A stretch of DNA of 64,000 bases, taken from positions 1 through 64,000 of the forward strand of contig NZ_JAMBNZ010000012.1 of NCBI RefSeq assembly GCF_023715365.1, read 5' to 3'. The notes under the pieces were generated by a model that was given only the letters and a program-made list of their open reading frames with translations, made no database searches and was not told the DNA's origin. A program made the position numbers and the translations under genes. Below are positions 30,893-38,923 of this stretch, one piece after another; the first letter of the stretch is position 1; every line of letters starts with the position of its first letter. The DNA is from Georgenia satyanarayanai (GTDB lineage: Bacteria > Actinomycetota > Actinomycetes > Actinomycetales > Actinomycetaceae).

Positions 30893-32149
30893 TCAGCGCC
30901 GGACCGTGGCGCCCTTCGGGACGACGGTGATGCCGGACTCCGTCACGACGAAGCCGCGCTCCATGTCGTGCTCGGGGTCCACGCCCACGTGCGCGCCGTC
31001 GGCGATGCGGACGTTCTTGTCGATGATCGCCCGCTCGACGACCGCGTTGCGGCCGATGTCGACGTTGTCGAAGACCACCGAGTCCCGCACCGAGGACCAC
31101 GAGTTGATCTTCGTGTTCGGGGAGATGACCGAGCCCACCACCTCACCGCCGGAGACGATGACGCCGGGGGAGACGAGCGAGTCCAGCGCGTGGCCCAACC
31201 GCTCGCGGTGGCCGTAGACGAACTTCGCGGGTGGCAGGCTGGGCACGCCGGTGAACAGCGGCCACTCCTGGTTGTAGAGGTTGAAGACCGGGGACACCGA
31301 GATGAGGTCCTGGTGGGAGTCGTAGTAGGCGTCGATCGTGCCGACGTCGCGCCAGTAGCCGCGGTCCCGGTCGGAGGCGCCGGGCACCTCGTTGTCCTTG
31401 AAGTCGTAGACGCCGGCCTGGCCGCGGTCGACGAACCACGGCACGAGGCTGCCGCCCATGTCGTGCTTGGAGTCGGAGTCCTCGGCGTCCACGCGCAGCG
31501 CCTCGATGAGCGCGTCGGTCGTCAGGACGTAGTTGCCCATGGAGGCGAGCACCTCGTCGGGGGCGTCGGGCAGGCCCTGCGCCTTTGCGGGCTTCTCGAG
31601 GAACGCGCGGATGCGCTTGGGGTCGGCAGGGTCGACGTCGATGACGCCGAGCTGGTCGGCCAGCGTGATCGGCTGCCGGATCCCGGCGACGGTCATCGCG
31701 GCGCCCGAGTCGATGTGCTGGTCGACCATCTGGGAGAAGTCCATGCGGTAGATGTTGTCCGCGCCGACGATGACGACGATGTCGGGCTGCTCGTCGTCGA
31801 TGAGGTTGAGCGACTGGTAGACGGCGTCGGCGCTGCCGAGGAACCAGTGCTTGCCGATCCGCTGCTGTGCGGGGACGGGCGCGACGTAGTTGCCCAGGTG
31901 CGTGGACAGGCGCCACGTCTTGGCGATGTGGCGGTCCAGGCTGTGGGACTTGTACTGCGTGAGCACGACGACGCGCAGGTAGCCGGAGTTGACGATGTTC
32001 GACAGTGCGAAGTCGATGAGCCGGTAGATCCCACCGAAGGGGACCGCCGGCTTGGCGCGCTCCTCGGTGAGCGGCATGAGCCGTTTTCCCTCGCCGCCGG
32101 CGAGCACGATGGCGAGGACTCTGGGCTGATGGGTGCGCCGAGGTGACAT
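30893..32149 (-). CDS. glgC: glucose-1-phosphate adenylyltransferase GlgC
   Basis: A 418-residue ADP-glucose pyrophosphorylase, the entry enzyme of glycogen synthesis. The catalytic loop [12 protein letters not shown] is at 17-28, followed by [10 protein letters not shown], the [13 protein letters not shown] region and the C-terminal left-handed beta-helix with [17 protein letters not shown] 32149 is chosen because family members start just before the [15 protein letters not shown] strand; an upstream GTG at 32230 would overlap the divergent glgA gene. It shares a 67-base promoter gap with glgA. Confidence 0.94.
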   Translation of the reverse strand: MSPRRTHQPRVLAIVLAGGEGKRLMPLTEERAKPAVPFGGIYRLIDFALSNIVNSGYLRVVVLTQYKSHSLDRHIAKTWRLSTHLGNYVAPVPAQQRIGKHWFLGSADAVYQSLNLIDDEQPDIVVIVGADNIYRMDFSQMVDQHIDSGAAMTVAGIRQPITLADQLGVIDVDPADPKRIRAFLEKPAKAQGLPDAPDEVLASMGNYVLTTDALIEALRVDAEDSDSKHDMGGSLVPWFVDRGQAGVYDFKDNEVPGASDRDRGYWRDVGTIDAYYDSHQDLISVSPVFNLYNQEWPLFTGVPSLPPAKFVYGHRERLGHALDSLVSPGVIVSGGEVVGSVISPNTKINSWSSVRDSVVFDNVDIGRNAVVERAIIDKNVRIADGAHVGVDPEHDMERGFVVTESGITVVPKGATVRR

Positions 32150-32216
32150 GTGGCTGACTCTAGGGCTGCTTAGATGGTCCTGCAGGCTAATCGTCGGTCC
32201 CGAAGGAGGGTCCAGC

Positions 32217-33428
32217 ATGCGTGTCGACATGCTTACCAGGGAGTACCCGCCCCATGTGTACGGCGGTGCGGGCGTCCACGTCGCCGAGCTCGCCCGGGTG
32301 CTGCGCAGTCGCGCGGACGTCCGGGTCCACTGCTTCGACGGCCCTCGGGAGGGGGAGGAGGGCGTGCGCGGCTACTCCGCCGTCGCGGAGCTCGCGGGCA
32401 CGAACGCCGCCCTGCAGACCTTCGGCGTCGACCTCGCGATGGCCGACGCCGTCCGCGGCACCGACATCGTCCACTCCCACACCTGGTACGCGAACCTCGC
32501 GGGCCACCTCGGCGGGCTGCTCCACGACGTCCCCCACGTCCTGTCCGCCCACTCCCTGGAGCCGCTGCGGCCGTGGAAGGCCGAGCAGCTCGGTGGCGGC
32601 TACGCGCTGTCCTCCTGGGCCGAGCGCACCGCCTACGAGGGCGCCGCGGGCGTCGTCGCGGTGAGCGGCGGCATGCGCGACGACATCCTGCGCAGCTACC
32701 CCACCGTCGACCCGGACAAGGTCACCGTCATCCACAACGGCATCGACCTCGCCGGCTGGCAGCGTCCCGCCGGGGAGGAGTCCGAGCGCGCCGAGCAGGT
32801 GGCCCGCTCGCACGGCATCGACCCGACGCGCCCCGCCGTCGTCTTCGTCGGGCGCATCACCCGGCAGAAGGGGCTGCCTCACCTGCTGCGCGCGGCCCGG
32901 GCGCTGCCTGAGGACGTCCAGCTCGTCCTGTGCGCCGGCGCCCCGGACACCCCGGCGCTCATGGCCGAGGTCCAGGCCGGCGTCGAGGAGCTCAAGGCCA
33001 CCCGCGGCGGAGTCGTGTGGATCGAGCAGATGCTCTCCCGCGCCGATCTCATCGCCGTGCTCACCGCCTGCACCGTCTTCGTGTGCCCCTCGGTCTACGA
33101 GCCGCTCGGCATCGTCAACCTCGAGGCGATGGCGGTGGGGCTGCCCGTCGTCGGCTCGGCCACCGGCGGGATCCCCGAGGTCGTCGACGACGGCGTCACC
33201 GGCACCCTCGTCCCCATCGACCAGGTGACGGATGGGACCGGCACGCCGGTGGACCCCGCGCGCTTCGAGGCCGACCTCGCCGCCGCGCTCACCGCCGTCG
33301 TCGCCGATGGGACCCGTGCCGCCGAGATGGGCGCCGCCGGTCGTCGCCGCGCCGAGGAGCACTTCTCCTGGGAGTCGATCGCCGACCGCACGATGGCGTT
33401 CTACGAGCAGGTCCTCGCCGGCTCCTGA
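32217..33428 (+). CDS. glgA: glycogen synthase (GT4 family, actinobacterial GlgA/GlgM type)
   Basis: A 403-residue GT-B glycosyltransferase that uses ADP-glucose from GlgC. It opens [18 protein letters not shown], has [18 protein letters not shown] between domains and the nucleotide-binding [18 protein letters not shown] near the end. In mycobacteria the counterpart (GlgM) makes maltose-1-phosphate, so glycogen/GlgE-pathway use is possible. GAAGGAGGG precedes ATG 32217. It is divergent from glgC. Confidence 0.9.
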   Translation: MRVDMLTREYPPHVYGGAGVHVAELARVLRSRADVRVHCFDGPREGEEGVRGYSAVAELAGTNAALQTFGVDLAMADAVRGTDIVHSHTWYANLAGHLGGLLHDVPHVLSAHSLEPLRPWKAEQLGGGYALSSWAERTAYEGAAGVVAVSGGMRDDILRSYPTVDPDKVTVIHNGIDLAGWQRPAGEESERAEQVARSHGIDPTRPAVVFVGRITRQKGLPHLLRAARALPEDVQLVLCAGAPDTPALMAEVQAGVEELKATRGGVVWIEQMLSRADLIAVLTACTVFVCPSVYEPLGIVNLEAMAVGLPVVGSATGGIPEVVDDGVTGTLVPIDQVTDGTGTPVDPARFEADLAAALTAVVADGTRAAEMGAAGRRRAEEHFSWESIADRTMAFYEQVLAGS

Positions 33429-33439
33429 CGGGGTCGGCC

Positions 33440-34261
33440 TCAGCGGGAGCGGGAGACACCGCCGGAGACGTGGCTGACGCTCGCGGCGGCCAACGCCCGG
33501 CGGGCGGTGTGCTCGAGACCCCGCAGCACCTCCGCGCGCGCCGCACCCTGCCGGGCCACGACCGCACCGCCGTCGTCCTCGAGCGCGAGCTGGACGACGG
33601 CGAGCAGCCGCGCCGCGCGCGTGAGCACCTCCACCCGGGCCGGCTCCAGGCCCGGGGGCAGAAGGTCGCTGGAGACGTCCTCCCGCAGCAGGTGCGCCGC
33701 CTCGCGGGCCACGTCGGGCCGCCAGCCGGCGAGGTCGAGCTGCTCGAGCGCGTCCCCGGCCGTCACGAGCGCCCGGACGATCTCCTGGCGCGCCTGCCGC
33801 AGCGAGCCGGCCAGCCCAAGCAGCGTGGGGACGGGACGCTCGGCGAAGGGGAAGGGGTGGAGCACCCAGCGCACGAGGGTGCCAGGCTCCAGCTCGCTGC
33901 CGAAGGACTCGACCTGCGGGACGACGGCCCACGAGCCGCCCTCGGAACGGATGAGCAGGCACTGGCCGGCGTCGACGGCGTCGAGGAGAGCCACGCCCGG
34001 CAGGCCGGCGACGTGCCCGGGCGCGGGCAGCACGGCCCCGACGTCGGTCAGCTCATCGCCCACGAGACGTCCGGCCATCTGGCGCAGCGAGCGGACCTCG
34101 CCGTCGGGACGGAGGACGACGTGCGTCTCGTCCCCGGCGACGGCACGCAGGGCGGCATCGACGACGTCGCTCCCCTCGCCGCTCCCGGACGGACCGGCGG
34201 CGACGACGGACGGGAGCCACAGCGCCCCGAGCACGGCATGAGGGAGAACGAGTTCGGGCAC
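33440..34261 (-). CDS. conserved hypothetical protein
   Basis: A 273-residue soluble protein I do not recognise. It begins PELVLPHAVLGALWLPSVVA, has a beta-rich middle (GQCLLIRSEGGSWAVVPQ) and a long helical C-terminal half with Ala/Leu/Arg repeats (residues about 150-260). No catalytic motif or membrane helix is evident. GTG 34261 is chosen because the sequence turns low-complexity upstream. It is convergent with glgA (11 bases) and divergent from the lone ABC ATPase (49 bases). Confidence 0.7.
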   Translation of the reverse strand: MPELVLPHAVLGALWLPSVVAAGPSGSGEGSDVVDAALRAVAGDETHVVLRPDGEVRSLRQMAGRLVGDELTDVGAVLPAPGHVAGLPGVALLDAVDAGQCLLIRSEGGSWAVVPQVESFGSELEPGTLVRWVLHPFPFAERPVPTLLGLAGSLRQARQEIVRALVTAGDALEQLDLAGWRPDVAREAAHLLREDVSSDLLPPGLEPARVEVLTRAARLLAVVQLALEDDGGAVVARQGAARAEVLRGLEHTARRALAAASVSHVSGGVSRSR

Positions 34262-34310
34262 GCCCCCACCGTAGACGGCTCGCGGGCCTGGTGACGGATA
34301 GGGTCGGTCC

Positions 34311-35105
34311 ATGAGCGATGTGCTGGAGCTTGCCGACGTGACCCTGCGACGCGGGTCGAAGACGATCCTCGACGGCGTGGGCTGGTCGGTGGACGACGGC
34401 GAGCGCTGGGTGGTGCTGGGCCCGAACGGCGCCGGCAAGACGACCGTGCTTCAGATGGCCGCCGGTCGCCTCTTCCCCAGCGAGGGCACGGTCCGCGTCC
34501 TCGGGGACCGGCTCGGTGCGGTCGACACCTCCGAGCTGCGCACCCGGATCGGGCTGGCCTCGGCCGCCCTCGCCGATCGCATCCCCGGCGGCGAGCGCGT
34601 CCTCGACGTCGTGCTCACCGCCTCCTACGGCGTCACCGGCCGCTGGCGCGAGTCCTACGACGACTACGACACCGCCCGCGCCCGGGACCTGCTCGCCGCC
34701 TTCGGGGTGGAGCAGCTCACCGACCGGAAGTTCGGCACCCTCAGCGAGGGGGAGCGCAAGCGCGTCCAGATTGCCCGCGCGCTCATGGCCGACCCCGAGC
34801 TGCTCCTCCTCGACGAGCCGGCCGCGGGCCTGGACCTCGGGGGCCGCGAGGAGCTCATGGCCGCCCTCGCCGAGATCGCCGGCGACCACCGCTCGCCCGT
34901 CATCGTCCTCGTCACCCACCACGTCGAGGAGATCCCCGAGGGCTTCACCCACGGGCTGCTGCTGCGAGAGGGGCGCGTCGAGGCAGCCGGCCCGCTCGAG
35001 GAGGTCCTCACCCCTCAGCACCTGTCGCGCGCCTTCGGCCTCGACCTCGAGGTCGAGCGGCACCGCGGGCGCTGGACCGCCCGCGCGGCCGGACGCGGTC
35101 GCTAG
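34311..35105 (+). CDS. stand-alone ABC transporter ATP-binding protein (YlmA/ModF-like)
   Basis: A 264-residue ATPase without a membrane partner nearby. Walker A is GPNGAGKTT, signature LSEGERKRVQIARALM, Walker B LLLDEPAAGLDLGGREEL and switch histidine in VTHHVEEIPEGFTHGLLL. The last two features are typical of the YlmA/ModF-like branch, whose transport role is uncertain. The NfeD gene starts 24 bases later, so the three following genes may be co-transcribed. Confidence 0.85.
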   Translation: MSDVLELADVTLRRGSKTILDGVGWSVDDGERWVVLGPNGAGKTTVLQMAAGRLFPSEGTVRVLGDRLGAVDTSELRTRIGLASAALADRIPGGERVLDVVLTASYGVTGRWRESYDDYDTARARDLLAAFGVEQLTDRKFGTLSEGERKRVQIARALMADPELLLLDEPAAGLDLGGREELMAALAEIAGDHRSPVIVLVTHHVEEIPEGFTHGLLLREGRVEAAGPLEEVLTPQHLSRAFGLDLEVERHRGRWTARAAGRGR

Positions 35106-35129
35106 GATCGGGGCGGAGGAGGGACGACG

Positions 35130-35585
35130 ATGGCGTGGTTGTGGTGGCTGGGCGGAGCACTCGTCCTCGGTGTGGTCGAGATGCTCACCGTCGACCTCAT
35201 CTTCCTCATGTTCGCCGGCGGTGCGTTGGCGGCTGGTGGCGTCGCGATGCTCGGAGCGCCGCTGTGGGCGCAGATCCTCACCTTCGCCGTCGTCTCCGTG
35301 GTGTTCCTGGCCGTCGTGCGCCCGTGGGCGCTGGGCTACCTCAAGCGCTCCACCCCTGACACGCTGACCAACGTCGCGGCGCACGTGGGCCGCAGCGCCG
35401 AGGTCCTCGTCGACGTCACCGACCGGGCCGGGCGCGTCAAGCTCGCCGGAGAGGTGTGGACGGCCCGCGCTGCCGAGCCCGGCAGCCTGCTGCCCACCGG
35501 GACCACCGTCCAGGTGGTCCGGATCGACGGGGCGACCGCCGTCGTCGCGCCCCTGCCCGTCACCTACCCCGAAGGAGCCATGTGA
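35130..35585 (+). CDS. NfeD family membrane protein
   Basis: A 151-residue short NfeD-like protein. Two or three helices come first (about residues 5-25, 27-45 and 47-68), followed by a soluble OB-fold of about 70 residues ending AVVAPLPV. NfeD proteins pair with SPFH/stomatin proteins to organise membrane domains, which matches the next gene; its GTG overlaps this stop by four bases. Confidence 0.9.
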   Translation: MAWLWWLGGALVLGVVEMLTVDLIFLMFAGGALAAGGVAMLGAPLWAQILTFAVVSVVFLAVVRPWALGYLKRSTPDTLTNVAAHVGRSAEVLVDVTDRAGRVKLAGEVWTARAAEPGSLLPTGTTVQVVRIDGATAVVAPLPVTYPEGAM

Positions 35586-36901
35586 ACGACAACACCGGGG
35601 GCCTCGTGCTCACCGTCGTGCTCGTCCTGCTCGCCCTCTTCGTCATCATCGCGATCTGGCGGGCGGTGCGGATCGTGCCGCAGGCCGTGGCGCTCATCGT
35701 CGAGCGGCTGGGCAAGTTCAACACCGTGATGTACGCGGGACTGCACTTCCTCATCCCCTTCGTCGACCGCGTCCGCGCCGGCGTCGACCTGCGTGAGCAG
35801 GTGGTCTCCTTCCCGCCGCAGCCGGTCATCACCTCCGACAACCTCGTCGTGTCGATCGACACCGTCATCTACTTCCAGGTCACCGACCCCAAGGCCGCGA
35901 CCTACGAGATCGCCAACTACATCACCGGTATCGAGCAGCTGACGGTGACGACGCTGCGCAACGTCATCGGCTCGATGGACCTGGAGCAGACGCTCACCAG
36001 CCGCGACCAGATCAACGGCCAGCTGCGCGGGGTGCTCGACGAGGCCACCGGCCGCTGGGGCATCCGCGTCAACCGGGTCGAGCTCAAGTCGATCGACCCG
36101 CCGCAGAGCATCCAGGGCGCGATGGAACAGCAGATGCGCGCCGAGCGGGACCGCCGCGCCGCCATCCTCACCGCCGAGGGCGTCAAGCAGTCCCAGATCC
36201 TCACCGCCGAGGGCGAGAAGCAGTCCTCGATCCTGCGGGCCGAGGGCCAGGCGCAGTCCGCGATCCTCCGGGCGCAGGGTGAGTCCCGCGCGATCCTCCA
36301 GGTCTTCGACGCCATCCACCGGGGCAAGCCCGACTCCAAGCTCCTCGCCTACCAATACCTGCAGATGCTGCCGGAGCTGGCAAACAAGGAGTCGAGCAAG
36401 TTCTTCGTCATCCCCACCGAGTTCACCGCGGCGCTCGGCGCCATCTCCAAGGGCTTCGGTGGCGGCGGGCCGGTCGGCGGTCCCGACGACGACGACTCGG
36501 GCCCGACGCCCGAGGTCGACTTCGGGCCCCACGGCAGCTCCATGGCGGCCGGCCTGGCCGCTGCGAGCCTGCAGGACCCGGACGAGGCGCTGGCCCAGGC
36601 CCGCAGCGAGGCCCAGCAGGCCACCTCGGAGGCGAACGCCGCCGGGGAGCGCTCCGGCCGTCCCTTCTCCGACTCCGCCGAGCGCGGCCAGCGGCCGGCG
36701 GAGGACGAGCCGCGGGCCGGTGGACGCCGCGCCGCGGACCAGTCCCGCTTCGCCCCGCCCGCGGGAGCGCCCACGCCTCCGCCGCCCGCGCCGGGCTCGC
36801 ACCGCCAGCCGCCGCCGCCGAGCGCGAACCAGCCCGGCCCCACGGCCGGCCCGCCCACCACGGCACAGCCCGAGCAGGACCCCGACTGGCCCCAGCAGTA
36901 G
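35582..36901 (+). CDS. SPFH/Band 7 protein (QmcA/stomatin type) with Pro-rich tail
   Basis: A 439-residue membrane-anchored band 7 protein. One N-terminal helix (about 8-27) is followed by the SPFH domain (AVALIVERLGKF, FIPFVDRV-like HFLIPFVDRV) and a coiled-coil flotillin-like region with repeated AEGEKQSSILRAEG units (about 195-240). The final 110 residues are disordered and rich in Pro, Ala and Asp, ending PDWPQQ. GTG 35582 follows AAGGAG. With NfeD it probably forms a membrane scaffold; the long tail is unusual compared with QmcA of about 305 residues. Confidence 0.92.
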   Translation: MNDNTGGLVLTVVLVLLALFVIIAIWRAVRIVPQAVALIVERLGKFNTVMYAGLHFLIPFVDRVRAGVDLREQVVSFPPQPVITSDNLVVSIDTVIYFQVTDPKAATYEIANYITGIEQLTVTTLRNVIGSMDLEQTLTSRDQINGQLRGVLDEATGRWGIRVNRVELKSIDPPQSIQGAMEQQMRAERDRRAAILTAEGVKQSQILTAEGEKQSSILRAEGQAQSAILRAQGESRAILQVFDAIHRGKPDSKLLAYQYLQMLPELANKESSKFFVIPTEFTAALGAISKGFGGGGPVGGPDDDDSGPTPEVDFGPHGSSMAAGLAAASLQDPDEALAQARSEAQQATSEANAAGERSGRPFSDSAERGQRPAEDEPRAGGRRAADQSRFAPPAGAPTPPPPAPGSHRQPPPPSANQPGPTAGPPTTAQPEQDPDWPQQ

Positions 36902-37000
36902 CCAGCGACGACGGCGGCGGACCACCCCCTCGCGGGCGGTGCGCCGCCGTCGTCCTCGCCCCCGCGCCCCGCGCCCCGCCCGCGCCCACCCCCTCACCTT

Positions 37001-37068
37001 GGGTCGCACTTCTCGATCATGGGGCGCCCTTTCCGGCGGTCATGCAGGAGGAGAAAGGACGACGCAAG
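37001..37068. repeat. 68-bp palindromic intergenic element, copy 2
   Basis: It has the same length as the copy at 30794 and the same orientation. It starts GGGTCGCACTTCTCGATCAT and ends GAAAGGACGACGCAAG. The outer arms (36998-37014 and 37052-37068) form an imperfect inverted repeat, and an inner CGCCCTTTCC (37025-37034) repeats the left-arm core. It lies in the 294-base gap between the SPFH gene and the ABC exporter, which holds nothing else I can identify. Confidence 0.68.
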
Positions 37069-37195
37069 GCAGGCCGGTTCAGCCGCCCGGCGACGCCGTC
37101 CGGGCCTGCCCTGAGCGAAATCGGTCGGGGGATGTCGGTGGTCCGTCTTACCCTTCTCGGAGCCGCCCCCACCGGTGGCGAAGTGAAAGGCTGAC

Positions 37196-38923
37196 ATGCT
37201 CCTGACCCTGCTGCGGCGCCACCTGCGCCCGTACCGCCGCGACGTCGTGGTGGTCGTGCTGCTCCAGTTCGTCCAGACGCTCGCCGCGCTGTCGCTGCCC
37301 AGCCTCAACGCCGACATCATCGACAAGGGCGTCGTCGTGGGGGACACCGGCTACATCATGCGGGTGGGTGCGCTCATGCTCCTCATCAGCGCCGTCCAGG
37401 TCGCCTGCGCGGTGAGCGCGGTCTACCTCGGTGCGCGCGCCGCCACGAGCGTGGGCCGCGACCTGCGCCGCGCCGTCTTCACCCGGGTGCAGCGCTTCTC
37501 GGTGGCCGAGGCCGGCCGCTTCGGTGCGCCGTCGCTCATCACCCGCTCGACCAACGACGTCCAGCAGGTCCAGATGGTCACCCTCATGACCTTCACCGTC
37601 ATCGTCATGGCGCCGATCATGATGGTCGGCGGTGTGGTGATGGCGCTGCGCCAGGACGTCGGACTGTCGGCACTGCTGCTCGTCGTCGTCCCGGTGCTGC
37701 TCGGACTCATCGTCGTCATCGCGCTGCGCATGGGGCCGCTGTTCAAGCTCATCCAGGGTCGCATCGACCGGATCAACCTCGTCATGCGGGAGCAGATCTC
37801 CGGTGTGCGGGTCATCCGCGCCTTCAACCGTCAGCCCAGCGAGCGGCAGCGCTTCGGCCGCGCCAACAGCGAGCTCATGGGCACGAGCCTGAGCGTCGGC
37901 TACCTCATGGCGCTCATGTTCCCCGCCGTCCAGGTGGTCATCAACGCCTCGTCGGTGGCGGTCGTGTGGTTCGGCGCAGGGCGCATCGACTCCGGGGCCA
38001 TGGAGGTCGGCTCGCTCGTCGCCTTCCTCAACTACCTCATGCAGATCCTCATGTCGGTTCTCATGGCCTCGATGATGTTCATGATGGTGCCGCGCGCCGC
38101 GGTCTCCGCCGACCGCATCGAGGCCGTCCTCGGCACCGAGCCCGCGATCGTCGCCCCCGCGCGGCCGCGCCGGCTCCCCGCCGGGCGCGCGGTCATCGAG
38201 CTCGACGGCGTGAGCTTCGGCTACGCGGGCGCCGCCGCTTCCGTCCTCCACGACGTCTCCCTGCGCCTGGAACCGGGGCGCACGACGGCGATCATCGGCT
38301 CCACCGGCTCGGGCAAGTCCACGCTCGTCAACCTCCTGCCACGGCTCGTCGACGCCACCGGTGGCGTCGTGCGCGCCGGGGGGGTGGACGTGCGCGAGGT
38401 CGACCCCGCCGAGCTGCGGTCCCGGGTCTCCGTCGTCCCGCAGCGCGCCTATCTCTTCTCCGGCACTATCGCCTCCACACTGCGCTTCGCGCGGCCCGAG
38501 GCCACCGACGAGGAGCTGTGGGGCGCCCTCGAGGCCGCCCAGGCCAGCGAGTTCGTCACCGGGCTCGGACTCGACGCACGCGTGGAGCAGGGCGGGTCGA
38601 ACTTCTCCGGGGGGCAGCGCCAGCGCCTGGCGATCGCCCGCGCGCTTCTCAAGCCCGCGGACCTCTACGTCTTCGACGACTCCTTCTCGGCCCTCGACTA
38701 CGCCACCGACGCCCGTCTGCGTGCCGGGCTGCCGATGGCCACCGCGGGCGCCGCCGTCCTCATCGTCGCCCAGCGGGTGGCCACGATCCGTGAGGCCGAC
38801 GAGATCGTCGTCCTCGACGAGGGCCGGGTGGTGGGCCGCGGCAGCCACTCCGGCCTCATGGAGGACAACCCCACCTACCAGGAGATCGTGCTGTCCCAGC
38901 TGAGCGCGCAGGAGGCGGCATGA
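37196..38923 (+). CDS. ABC exporter half-transporter A, degenerate nucleotide site
   Basis: A 575-residue fused permease-ATPase with six helices in residues 1-310. Walker A is GSTGSGKST (368-376) and the signature NFSGGQRQRLAIARALL is canonical. Walker B, however, reads YVFDDSFSALD, with aspartate in place of the catalytic glutamate, and the switch histidine is glutamine (IVAQRVATI). The same substitutions mark TM287 of the TM287/288 exporter. With the next gene it forms a heterodimer with one active ATP site. GAAAGG precedes ATG 37196; the stop overlaps the partner by four bases. Confidence 0.92.
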   Translation: MLLTLLRRHLRPYRRDVVVVVLLQFVQTLAALSLPSLNADIIDKGVVVGDTGYIMRVGALMLLISAVQVACAVSAVYLGARAATSVGRDLRRAVFTRVQRFSVAEAGRFGAPSLITRSTNDVQQVQMVTLMTFTVIVMAPIMMVGGVVMALRQDVGLSALLLVVVPVLLGLIVVIALRMGPLFKLIQGRIDRINLVMREQISGVRVIRAFNRQPSERQRFGRANSELMGTSLSVGYLMALMFPAVQVVINASSVAVVWFGAGRIDSGAMEVGSLVAFLNYLMQILMSVLMASMMFMMVPRAAVSADRIEAVLGTEPAIVAPARPRRLPAGRAVIELDGVSFGYAGAAASVLHDVSLRLEPGRTTAIIGSTGSGKSTLVNLLPRLVDATGGVVRAGGVDVREVDPAELRSRVSVVPQRAYLFSGTIASTLRFARPEATDEELWGALEAAQASEFVTGLGLDARVEQGGSNFSGGQRQRLAIARALLKPADLYVFDDSFSALDYATDARLRAGLPMATAGAAVLIVAQRVATIREADEIVVLDEGRVVGRGSHSGLMEDNPTYQEIVLSQLSAQEAA

